Origin: Thiotrichales bacterium
GTDB lineage: Bacteria > Pseudomonadota > Gammaproteobacteria > Beggiatoales > Beggiatoaceae
Length of the DNA stretch: 64,000 nt
Direction: 5' to 3'
Assembly (NCBI GenBank): GCA_016744475.1
Contig: JADGEH010000003.1
Coordinates: 1-64,000, forward strand
The translations under genes were made by a program, and so were the position numbers. Of the stretch, positions 24,346-32,949 are shown one piece after another. Below the pieces are notes generated by a model. It searched no databases. It was not told the origin of the DNA and saw nothing but the letters and a program-made list of their open reading frames with translations. Position 1 is the first letter of the stretch, and each line of letters begins with the position of its first letter.

Positions 24346-24568
24346 GCTTTATCCTTTGCGTTGAGGGGAGAAACCGGACTCAATGGCAAAACCCAGACCA
24401 AAAGTATGTTTTTTTAAGATGTTGTTTATGTGGGATTTTGAATCTGTACCAAGAGGGCGATCAATGTAATAAAAGCGACAATTGTGGGGTGCTGTCCATC
24501 TGCTTTAAGTCCCTAAAGACAACGCAAACGGCGCAAGAGGCGCAAGAAGATGTTTAACTCGTTTCCAT

Positions 24569-24799
24569 GCGGCGCATCACTGCCATTCAGTGATGCCTTT
24601 TTAGCCCCAACGGGGCGTGATTTATACAGCCCAGGGCATCGCCCTGGGGGATGGATAGAGCGAATATCTAGCCCTGAAAGGGCGACATAACATGATATGT
24701 CGCCCTTTCAGGGCTGAGCTTTTTCTCTCATATTCCAGGGGCGTTGCCCCTGGCTATATAGATGTCGCCCCTTTGGGGCTTCAGACAGTGATGCGCCGC
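24569..24799. repeat. Palindromic repeat cluster, family G, copy 2 (uninterrupted)
   Basis: Bounded by a perfect inverted repeat GCGGCGCATCACTG / CAGTGATGCGCCGC, containing AGCCCCAACGGGGC, CCCAGGGCATCGCCCTGGG, AGCCCTGAAAGGGCGACA with its reverse, CCAGGGGCGTTGCCCCTGG and GCCCCTTTGGGGC. The order equals copy 1 at 19450-19786. It could fold into several consecutive stem-loops on either strand. Confidence 0.8.
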
Positions 24800-24842
24800 A
24801 TGAGAATGCCGTCTTGACCGCGTTGCGGTCAACAGAGCCTAA

Positions 24843-24929
24843 GAGCCTATATGAAAATGGGATAATCGGCTGCAAACCCACCCTTTTGGTCAGGGTTTCC
24901 GCTTCGATTCCCCATCTTCGTATAGGCTC
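24843..24929. mobile_element. Internally deleted type A MITE-like element, copy A3
   Basis: 87 bases with GAGCCTATATGAA / TTCGTATAGGCTC ends and the first (ATGGGATAATCGGCTGCAAA) and last (TTCCGCTTCGATTCCCCATC) parts of type A joined, the middle missing. It abuts the family G cluster. The sequence just before it, GGTCAACAGAGCCTA, looks like the terminus of a type C element. Confidence 0.7.
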
Positions 24930-24936
24930 TAAAGCT

Positions 24937-25761
24937 CTACAGTCCTTGAATAATACCCATCAAAGCAACGCCATCTTGTGGAGTTAAACCATGATCACTG
25001 CTGACCACCACTGTTTTAGCTTTGCCTTGCAATCCGGGTAAGAGGTTCATGTCTTGGCTGTGAGCAGGGACTAGCCAATCTCCGTGAAGCGCAATGGCAT
25101 TGCCACGCACGATGGAATAATAAGCCAGATCAGGGTGTGGTTGCGTATTCATCCAAAATAACAAAGAGCCTGGATAAGGGCGGACTAAATCGACTAATAA
25201 ACCACTGGAACGGCGTAGTGCTTGTGTACCGCCACCGCCCACCGCATCTGGCACGATGGAAAAGGGAAAAGGCATACTGAGCAGTTCTAAGGCTTGTTCT
25301 GCGCGGTATGTGCCTGCATGAGGCGAGGCCATCGTGATGAGTGCATCTACTTTAGGCGCATTTTGTTGTAGCAAGAGCAAACGTGCGGCAACACCGCCGA
25401 CAGAATGTCCTACTAAAATGCGTTTTTCACCCGATTTTGCGGGCACTTGTTGTAGTGATTGGCGTAATATTTGAGCCTGTACTTGAAGCGGCGCTTCAGA
25501 GGGTAATTGTGCGAGATATACTCGTTTTCCTTGCGTCACAATGCGTTGATTAGGCGCGGGAGGCAGCAGGTTTTGGCCTAGCAAATAACCACCCCGTCGC
25601 CAACCATTGCGTTCCAACACAGGCATGACACCATTAACATCCCAAGTTTGCGCCGTGCTTAAATAACCATGTACCAAAATCAACACATCTGCGCGGCTGT
25701 TGAGGCTCCACAGCAGTGATAAGCACAAAAGACTATGAACTATAATGTGACGGTATCGCAT
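24937..25761 (-). CDS. Secreted alpha/beta-hydrolase, lipase/PGAP1-like
   Basis: A 274-residue protein with a signal peptide (HSLLCLSLLWSLNSRADV), then 'LILVHGYLSTAQTWD' forming the oxyanion-hole strand, the nucleophile elbow 'LVGHSVGGVAARLL', and a C-terminal 'VVVSSDHGLTPQDG' with a likely catalytic His. The layout matches PGAP1-like or triacylglycerol-lipase-like hydrolases acting outside the inner membrane; substrate unknown. It is a single gene with an AAGGTG site before the ATG. A repeat region begins right after its stop. Confidence 0.8.
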   Translation of the reverse strand: MRYRHIIVHSLLCLSLLWSLNSRADVLILVHGYLSTAQTWDVNGVMPVLERNGWRRGGYLLGQNLLPPAPNQRIVTQGKRVYLAQLPSEAPLQVQAQILRQSLQQVPAKSGEKRILVGHSVGGVAARLLLLQQNAPKVDALITMASPHAGTYRAEQALELLSMPFPFSIVPDAVGGGGTQALRRSSGLLVDLVRPYPGSLLFWMNTQPHPDLAYYSIVRGNAIALHGDWLVPAHSQDMNLLPGLQGKAKTVVVSSDHGLTPQDGVALMGIIQGL

Positions 25762-25970
25762 GATAAAAACACCTTATATTGAGAGAGTTAGAGGGGATAA
25801 TGAGAGAATGGAGGAGCAAATTAAAGCCTGTTTATGCGTATGATGCAAGGGCTTCATGAGGGTGGATTTATAAGCACGGGTTCAACGCATGATTAAGCCC
25901 CTAAAGACAAGGCAAAAGGGTAGTCCTACGTGAGTAGTGATATAAACAAGATGATGTGAGGCGTGGTTTT

Positions 25971-28900
25971 TCAATCCGATGACGTGTTCTGCGTCGTCGT
26001 TTTCAACAGTTCAGAAAATTGCTTTAATGTTAGATGAATAGCGGGTAAATCAAAAAGCTGGGTATTTTGGTACAACTGTTCTGCCCAGTTTAATAATTTA
26101 GCGCTGTGATATTGTTGCGCTAAATTCTTCATCGCCAAAGCAAAATCCTCAATATCATTAATAGAACTATGACTTTCAAACGCCGCAATGCGCGGTAGAT
26201 AGTCTTGTTTTAAACGCGCACATAAATCTTCAGATAAACGGCCTTCGCGCAAAGACTCAGAGCGAGCCAATAATGCAGAAGAAGCCTCTGGCTCCACGGT
26301 GTCCACTACGCCTTCTTCGTCAGCTTGCATAGGAAGAAATTGCGCCAGCGTTTGTACTAAAGCCTTCTTGCTGACGGGCTTACTTAAATACCCATCACAT
26401 AAATGACGAATTTTTTCTTCATCCTCTTTCATGGCTAATGCAGTCAAAGCAATCACCGGAATATGCTTCAATTGTTCATTGCTTTTCAACATGCGAGTCG
26501 CTGCATCGCCATCGAGCACAGGCATTTTCATATCCATCAAAATCAATGCGGGCTGATGTTGTTTAGTCAATGTCACCGCTTCCTCTCCATTATTGGCCTC
26601 TAAAAGCGTGAAAGGATAAGAGGATAAATACACTTTCAATAATTTACGATTGAGCAAAACATCATCGGCGATGAGCACCGTAGCGGGAGCAAAATGTGTG
26701 GGAGCGGCGGTCGTGACTTCTGCGACATTTTGAGCTTCATGACTGACTTGTAAGACTTTGACTTGATTTAAGGTAACGGTAAATAAGCTGCCTTGCCCTT
26801 GCACGCTATGTAAACGAATATTGCCATCCATCATTTCCACTAAGCGTTTACTGATGGCGAGTCCTAAACCCGTTCCCCCATATTTCGCATGACTTTGGTT
26901 TCTTTGTTGTTCAAAGGCTCCAAAAATGCTGTCTTTTTGATCATTTGAAATACCAATGCCCGTATCGCTAACAGAGAAATTCAATTGAATAAAATCTTGT
27001 TGCTGGCCTAAATAGGCAAACCAAATTTTTAAAGTAATACCGCCTTGATCGGTAAATTTTGTCGCATTGCCCATGAGGTTTAACAAGACCTGGCGTATGC
27101 GCGTTTCATCTAATAATAAATGTTCGGGTAAATCATCAGGAATATCTAAAATAAAGCTGAGTTGTTTAGCTTGCAGCTTGTGCATGAAAATTTTCTGCAT
27201 ATCTTCAAATAAAGCACGCGGGGCTGCACAGTGGTATTCTAATTCAAGTTTACCCGCTTCTACTTTGGATAAATCTAAAATATCATTAATCAATTTCAAC
27301 AAAGATTTACCACTGGTACTAATCGCAGATAGATATTCTTTTTGCTGAATATCAGGATTCAAATGGCTGAGAATATCGGTGAAACCTAAAATAGCATTCA
27401 TCGGGGTGCGAATTTCATGGCTCATATTGGCAAGGAACTCGCTTTTAGCTCGATTAGCACGTTCGGCTTGTTCCTTGGCTTTCAACATTTCATCTTCTAC
27501 CCGTTTTAATTCAGTGACATCTTTGGCAATGCTACTAAAAGCTCTCACTTTACCGAGATGATCAAATACCGGGTGAATTGTCCACAACATATAACGAATG
27601 GTGTTACCACGACTGATAAGACGGTTAGAAAAGGTAATGGTATCCGGTTTTTGTTCTAACCAATGTTGTAAAGCGACTTTCCCCCCTTCTTTATCCTGGG
27701 GATGAATAAAATCAAATAATGATTGTCCGGGTAATTCTTCAGCAGACATTTGAAAAATACGTTCTGCGGCTTGGTTGGCATATAGAAAACGACCTTGCCT
27801 ATCGACTTGTATGACGAGGTTTTCTGTCCCTTCCACTAATAAACGGTAACGTTCTTCGCTTTCGTGTAAGGCTGCTTCTGTTTGTTTGCGTTGGAGAATT
27901 TCTTGATCGAGGCGGGCTTGTTGACGGGCTTGCAATAAATGGCGATAGCGCAGAATGAGTTTCCATAACATGATGCTGAGCAAGCAGGCATACATCAGAT
28001 AAGCCCACCAGGTTTTCCAAAACGGTGGAGTGATGGTGATGTGCAGACGGTCATTGACAGGCCCCCACACGCCTTCGTTGTTGGTGGCTTTGATTTCAAA
28101 GCGATAATTGCCGGGTGGCACATTGGTGAAAAAGGCTTGTCGGCGGTTTTTAATCGGTTGCCAATCGCTATTAAAACCGACCAAACGGTAAGCATATTGA
28201 TTTTTGCTGGGCTGGATAAAATTTAACGCGGCAAATTTGAGGCTGAAAAAAGATTGCCAATAAGGCAGGGTTAATTGATCCGTGGCATCAATCACGGTTT
28301 CTAAAGGAGAATTGGGTGAATGTGGCGTAATCACCTTATTAAAAATTTCCAATTCAGTCATCGCCACCGATGGCGGATAACGATTGGCCTTAAATTGGGC
28401 AGGAAAAAAGCCGTTAAAACCATTCACGCCGCCGAAAAACAACTCACCATTCAAGCCCTTAGCATAGGCCGCATTAAATTGACTGCTTTGTAAACCATCT
28501 AACACGTTGTAATGCTTAAACCCTTGTTCAGGGGTTTGCGGTGCGAAGCGGGCGATGCCTTGATTGGTGCTCAGCCATAAAAAACCCGCCTCATCGCTGA
28601 GCAAACCATGAATAAAATCATTGGGTAAACCATCGGCTTCTCGATAATGTTGAAAACGCCCGCCCGGTATTTGAGTCGAGGCTTCTTCTAGTAGCTTATT
28701 CAAACCGCTGCCAAAAGTGCTGATCCATACATCGTTGAATTTATCTTCTAAGACATTGGTGATCTGATCGCCACTGAGGCTGTCTGTACGCCCAGCTTCA
28801 AATTGATAATGCACGGGAGCTTGGCTGCGATCTGCTGCAAAGCAAAATAGCCCCGTGCTTAAAGTGCTGACCCATAAGCGATTTTGGCTGTCTTCATAAA

Positions 28901-30419
28901 TATTCATGACAGCCGGGCTGATAGGCGTATTTTTGGCGGAGCCATCTTGAATTTGGACATTTTGAATATGTGCAATGTCGGTGAATTTGGGGTTTACGGT
29001 CTCTTTTTTTGAATCAAAAAAATACAAACCTGAACGTGCGCCCACCCAGAGCATGCCAGACTGATCCTGATAAATGCTACGCACCATATCGCTGTCACTA
29101 TGATGCGGCAGAGGATAATGGATGAAAGTTTGGCTATCGGTATCAAAACGGCTGAGTACCCCGCCTTCTGTGCCCACCCAAATACGAGCGCTGCGATCCT
29201 GATATAAAGCCCACACCTTGTTATGACTCAAACTATGGGGTTGCAGCACATCATGTTGATACTGCGTCACGGTTTTACGAGTCACATCATAATGATTTAG
29301 ACCATTTTCAGTGCCGACCCACAGCGCCCCACAACGGGTTTGCAATATAGACAAAACATTGGGGTTGCTTAAAGTGTTGGACTTATTTTGTTGAGAGGTA
29401 TAGTGGCGAAATTGGTTGTAGCCAGGATCAATACGGTTTAAGCCACGATCTGTTCCCACCCAAATACTGCCTGAACGATCCGTGAGCAAAGACAACACGG
29501 CATTATTACTCAGGCTATTAGCATCATTGGGATCATGAAGATGTTTTGTCCAAAAGGTGTCCTTGAGATGAATTTGATATAAACCGTTGCCATCCGTGCC
29601 GACCCATAAATACCCTTCATGATCACTGGTCAGCGCCCATACTTTGGCTAAACCTTCGATTTTATAGCGCACAAATTCATCTGAATGAGGACTGTAATAA
29701 AACAATCCCTGCTTAGTCCCCACCCACAAACGCTGCTGAGCGTCTTCATGCAACACGGCAATATTGTGCTCGGGTAAATAATGCTTAAACCCTTTTTCAT
29801 CGGCTAACAAACGGTTTAAACCAAAGCCGTCTGTGCCCACCCACACTCTCTTTTGACTATCTTGATACACCGTCCACACCGAATTATCACTCAAACTATC
29901 GGCTTGTTGCGGATCATGCTTGTAATGTGCAAAGCGTTCTGTGTCAGGCTCAAAGCGATTTAAGCCGCCTGCGGCGGTGCCCACCCATAACCTGTTATGG
30001 TCATCAGCCTGTATTGACCACACCGTATGATGGCTGAGACTGTGTGGGTTATGCGGTTCTGTGAGATAACGGGTGAAGTGGTCTAATAAAGGATTAAAGC
30101 GGTTTAAGCCGTTGTCCGTACCTACCCATAAAAAACCGTCTTGATCTTCAGTGAGGGTGGATACGCTGTTATGGCTTAAGGAGTGGTTATCTTGCGGTTG
30201 GTGGCGGTATTTACGAAACTGCTGACCATCAAAACGATTCAAGCCATCTCGTGTACCGACCCAGATAAAGCCTTTTTGATCTTGATACAGGGTATACACC
30301 GAGGCGTGTGACAGTCCTTCTTGTAAAGAAAAACGTTCAAATTTTAGTAGGGCGAAACAGGTGCTCGTTAAAGCTAGATTCAGGCAGCATAATAGCGATA
30401 AATATTGTAATATTTTCAT
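25971..30419 (-). CDS. Hybrid sensor histidine kinase with 14-blade periplasmic propeller
   Basis: A 1482-residue one-protein phosphorelay. A signal peptide leads to about 14 two-component-regulator propeller repeats (each ending like 'LWVGTDNGLNRF', residues about 40-680), enough for two seven-blade propellers, then a Y_Y_Y beta-sandwich (about 740-800) and a membrane helix (about 805-825). The cytoplasmic part has a coiled linker, a PAS domain (about 850-960), HisKA with the phospho-acceptor His in 'SHEIRTPMNAIL' (H1001), an HATPase domain (DTGIGI, GGTGLGLAIS), a receiver (phospho-acceptor Asp in 'LILMDMKMPVLDG', D1296) and a C-terminal helical part without an obvious HPt histidine. It is divergent from a TPR-CHAT gene 42 bases away. 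Confidence 0.93.
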   Translation of the reverse strand: MKILQYLSLLCCLNLALTSTCFALLKFERFSLQEGLSHASVYTLYQDQKGFIWVGTRDGLNRFDGQQFRKYRHQPQDNHSLSHNSVSTLTEDQDGFLWVGTDNGLNRFNPLLDHFTRYLTEPHNPHSLSHHTVWSIQADDHNRLWVGTAAGGLNRFEPDTERFAHYKHDPQQADSLSDNSVWTVYQDSQKRVWVGTDGFGLNRLLADEKGFKHYLPEHNIAVLHEDAQQRLWVGTKQGLFYYSPHSDEFVRYKIEGLAKVWALTSDHEGYLWVGTDGNGLYQIHLKDTFWTKHLHDPNDANSLSNNAVLSLLTDRSGSIWVGTDRGLNRIDPGYNQFRHYTSQQNKSNTLSNPNVLSILQTRCGALWVGTENGLNHYDVTRKTVTQYQHDVLQPHSLSHNKVWALYQDRSARIWVGTEGGVLSRFDTDSQTFIHYPLPHHSDSDMVRSIYQDQSGMLWVGARSGLYFFDSKKETVNPKFTDIAHIQNVQIQDGSAKNTPISPAVMNIYEDSQNRLWVSTLSTGLFCFAADRSQAPVHYQFEAGRTDSLSGDQITNVLEDKFNDVWISTFGSGLNKLLEEASTQIPGGRFQHYREADGLPNDFIHGLLSDEAGFLWLSTNQGIARFAPQTPEQGFKHYNVLDGLQSSQFNAAYAKGLNGELFFGGVNGFNGFFPAQFKANRYPPSVAMTELEIFNKVITPHSPNSPLETVIDATDQLTLPYWQSFFSLKFAALNFIQPSKNQYAYRLVGFNSDWQPIKNRRQAFFTNVPPGNYRFEIKATNNEGVWGPVNDRLHITITPPFWKTWWAYLMYACLLSIMLWKLILRYRHLLQARQQARLDQEILQRKQTEAALHESEERYRLLVEGTENLVIQVDRQGRFLYANQAAERIFQMSAEELPGQSLFDFIHPQDKEGGKVALQHWLEQKPDTITFSNRLISRGNTIRYMLWTIHPVFDHLGKVRAFSSIAKDVTELKRVEDEMLKAKEQAERANRAKSEFLANMSHEIRTPMNAILGFTDILSHLNPDIQQKEYLSAISTSGKSLLKLINDILDLSKVEAGKLELEYHCAAPRALFEDMQKIFMHKLQAKQLSFILDIPDDLPEHLLLDETRIRQVLLNLMGNATKFTDQGGITLKIWFAYLGQQQDFIQLNFSVSDTGIGISNDQKDSIFGAFEQQRNQSHAKYGGTGLGLAISKRLVEMMDGNIRLHSVQGQGSLFTVTLNQVKVLQVSHEAQNVAEVTTAAPTHFAPATVLIADDVLLNRKLLKVYLSSYPFTLLEANNGEEAVTLTKQHQPALILMDMKMPVLDGDAATRMLKSNEQLKHIPVIALTALAMKEDEEKIRHLCDGYLSKPVSKKALVQTLAQFLPMQADEEGVVDTVEPEASSALLARSESLREGRLSEDLCARLKQDYLPRIAAFESHSSINDIEDFALAMKNLAQQYHSAKLLNWAEQLYQNTQLFDLPAIHLTLKQFSELLKTTTQNTSSD

Positions 30420-30461
30420 ACTTTAAGGTCTCTGCAAGCATATTTCAAACAAGGCATCAAC

Positions 30462-32921
30462 ATGTTATATCGCATCTTCTTATTAGTCTTATCCATTGTT
30501 TTACTACCTATTTCTTTATTAGCTAAAGAGCCATCACCGGCTCAACAAGCTTTTTGGACAGGGCATTACGAACAAGCCATTACGCACTGGCAACAGCAGC
30601 TACAAAACAGCTCACAAGCCTCACAACATCTGCATTATCGGTTGCGCATCGCCACCGCCCAACGCCAAATGGGCGCGTACTCATGGGCTGAGCATCAGTT
30701 GCAACAAGTGCAATCAGAGCTACAAAAACCTCATGTTTCGGCTGAATTAAAAGCTGATTTTTACACTGAGTACAGTAAGTTAATGACAGCTAAAGGCCGC
30801 CAATATTGGCCTAAAGCACAGGGCGCTATTCAACAAGCCATCAAGTGGGCACAGACCGCTCATCAGCCTCAACAACAAGCACGAGTGCTCAACCAACGGG
30901 GCAATTTACAAGGATTATTATTGGAGTATGAAATGGCTTTAGGCAGTTATGCTAAAGCGCTGGCTTTATTATCTCCAAAAGACCATGAGTTACGCGATAA
31001 AATACTGATTAACCAAGCACATAAAACTTATTTGCTAGAGACTGATAATGCCTATCAACACGACCATTTAAACCTAGCTTATCAAAACAGCATCGAGCGT
31101 GTATTACAAATTTTGACACGTTCAGAGGATTGGCAAGATGTGTATGCACAGATTATGGGGCAGATTAATATCGTCCAATTGGCTTTACAGATAAACCAAC
31201 AACTCAGCCCACCAGATGAACGATTACAACAACAGGCGTATCACGCTTTACAACAAGCGATACAAAGAGCTAAAAATATTCAACAAGCACGGGCTTTATC
31301 CCATGCTCAAGGGGCTTTGGGCGGTATGTATTTACAACAAAGTCAATTAAATAGCGCCTTGCAACTGACTCAACAAGCCTTGTTTAACGCTCAGTCCAGC
31401 GCGGATAATAAATTGTTTTATCTTTGGTATCAGCAGCTTGGCGAGATTTACAAACAACAAAACAAGCTCCCGCAAGCGATTAAAGCCTACCAAAATGCGG
31501 TGGATAAGCTTACCCCGATTCGTTTGCGCGATGCACAGACAGGGTATTGTGATATTCAAGACAGTTTTCGTGAACGCATTGCCCCTGCCTACTTTGAACT
31601 GGCTGACTTGCTCTTACAACAAGCCGCGCACACAGATGATCCCGCGCACAAAAAAGCCTTATTACTCAAAGCCAGAGACAGCATAGAATCGTTTAAAGGT
31701 GCCGAATTACAGGCCTATTATCAAGATGATTGTATTGCTGTGTATGCTGAAGAAGCCTTGGTGGATCAATATCTGGATCAGCATACAGCGGTGTTATATC
31801 CCATTGCTTTGCGTGATAGATTGGAATTACTACTCAGTTTAAACGGACATATTTATCAAAAAACATTGCCCATTGCTCAAGAACACTTAGCACAAACCGT
31901 AGCTTTGTTTTTATCGCCGCTACGTCAGCATCCGTATCCACAGTTATTAGAGCGTGGTCGCGGTGTCAGCAGGGGGGTCAATAGAGGCGTGAGTCGTAGC
32001 GATTCTGACACTGCCAACAGCATTGTGTGTTCACCCGAACCACGGGGTGAAGCTGTTCCACTGCCAAATCCTGCCAAGCGCTTTAAACAACCTGCACAAG
32101 ATTTGTATCAATGGTTAATCAAACCTCTGAACAGCGTGTTGCAACAGCATCAGATTCATACCTTAGTAGTCGCTCCTGATGGTGTGCTACGCACCATGCC
32201 TTTCGCGGCTTTATACAATGGTCAGCAGTTTTTGATTGAAGAATATGCACTCGCCGTGATTCCTAGCCTGTCCTTGAGCCATGTAGAACAACATCAATCA
32301 GTAGAACATAGTATTTTACTGGCAGCTTTATCCGATGCACGTCATGGTTTTTCCGCCATTCCTTGTGCTGAATACGAAATTAACGCGCTAAATGATTTAT
32401 TAAGCCCGACTCATCCTCCGCTGGTCAATAAAGGTTTCCTTAAAAGCCAATTACAGCAACGCTTATCCAATAGCAATGATGCTTTTGTTCATATCGCCAC
32501 GCATGGACAATTCAATGCCGATTTAGATAAAACCTTTATTCTGACTTACGACGAAGCTTTATCATTAAATACTTTAGAGCAACTGATGAAGCTCTCCACT
32601 TTACGCCAACGTCCGATAGAACTATTAACTTTAAGTGCTTGTGAAACTGCGGCGGGAGATGATCGTGCGGCGCTAGGATTAGCCGGAGTGGCATTAAAAG
32701 CGGGTGTCAACAGCGCCTTAGCCAGCTTATGGCAAGTGGATGATGAAGCCACACCTGCGGTGATTTTAGAGTTTTACCGTCAATTGATGGATCAACCAGA
32801 GCACAGCAAAGCGCAAGCCTTGCAGCAAGCGCAAATCAAACTCTTACGCAGTCAACACTTAGCCCAATACCATCATCCTTATTATTGGGCAGCGTTCTTA
32901 TTGATTGGCAACTGGTTGTAG
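30462..32921 (+). CDS. TPR-CHAT protein (caspase-like protease fold), paralogue 1
   Basis: An 819-residue protein with a signal peptide (LLVLSIVLLPISLLAKEP), TPR-type helical repeats over about 25-430 (for instance 'KAYQNAVDKLTP', 'LGEIYKQQNKLPQAIKAYQN') and a C-terminal CHAT domain (about 520-819). The catalytic dyad is present: His in 'HIATHGQF' (H681) and Cys in 'LTLSACETAAGDDRAALGLA' (C727). CHAT domains share the caspase/separase fold; targets are generally unknown. Between the TPRs and CHAT is an insertion of about 45 residues (RGVSRGVNRGVSR...) absent from the paralogue at 55119. It is divergent from the hybrid kinase with a shared 42-base gap. The signal peptide implies a periplasmic or exported protein. 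Confidence 0.9.
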   Translation: MLYRIFLLVLSIVLLPISLLAKEPSPAQQAFWTGHYEQAITHWQQQLQNSSQASQHLHYRLRIATAQRQMGAYSWAEHQLQQVQSELQKPHVSAELKADFYTEYSKLMTAKGRQYWPKAQGAIQQAIKWAQTAHQPQQQARVLNQRGNLQGLLLEYEMALGSYAKALALLSPKDHELRDKILINQAHKTYLLETDNAYQHDHLNLAYQNSIERVLQILTRSEDWQDVYAQIMGQINIVQLALQINQQLSPPDERLQQQAYHALQQAIQRAKNIQQARALSHAQGALGGMYLQQSQLNSALQLTQQALFNAQSSADNKLFYLWYQQLGEIYKQQNKLPQAIKAYQNAVDKLTPIRLRDAQTGYCDIQDSFRERIAPAYFELADLLLQQAAHTDDPAHKKALLLKARDSIESFKGAELQAYYQDDCIAVYAEEALVDQYLDQHTAVLYPIALRDRLELLLSLNGHIYQKTLPIAQEHLAQTVALFLSPLRQHPYPQLLERGRGVSRGVNRGVSRSDSDTANSIVCSPEPRGEAVPLPNPAKRFKQPAQDLYQWLIKPLNSVLQQHQIHTLVVAPDGVLRTMPFAALYNGQQFLIEEYALAVIPSLSLSHVEQHQSVEHSILLAALSDARHGFSAIPCAEYEINALNDLLSPTHPPLVNKGFLKSQLQQRLSNSNDAFVHIATHGQFNADLDKTFILTYDEALSLNTLEQLMKLSTLRQRPIELLTLSACETAAGDDRAALGLAGVALKAGVNSALASLWQVDDEATPAVILEFYRQLMDQPEHSKAQALQQAQIKLLRSQHLAQYHHPYYWAAFLLIGNWL

Positions 32922-32949
32922 AAATGGGTGAAAGGAGTTCAGATAAAGC

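Larger units (their letters stand above)
24346..24936. other. Intergenic repeat region
   Basis: About 590 bases without a gene. It contains a GCGCAAGAGGCGCAAGA direct repeat near 24525-24547 (also seen inverted near 20000-20020), the family G palindrome cluster, and a shortened type A element. TTAACTCGTTTCCATGCGGC at about 24553 also recurs, inverted, near 20113-20137. Confidence 0.6.
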
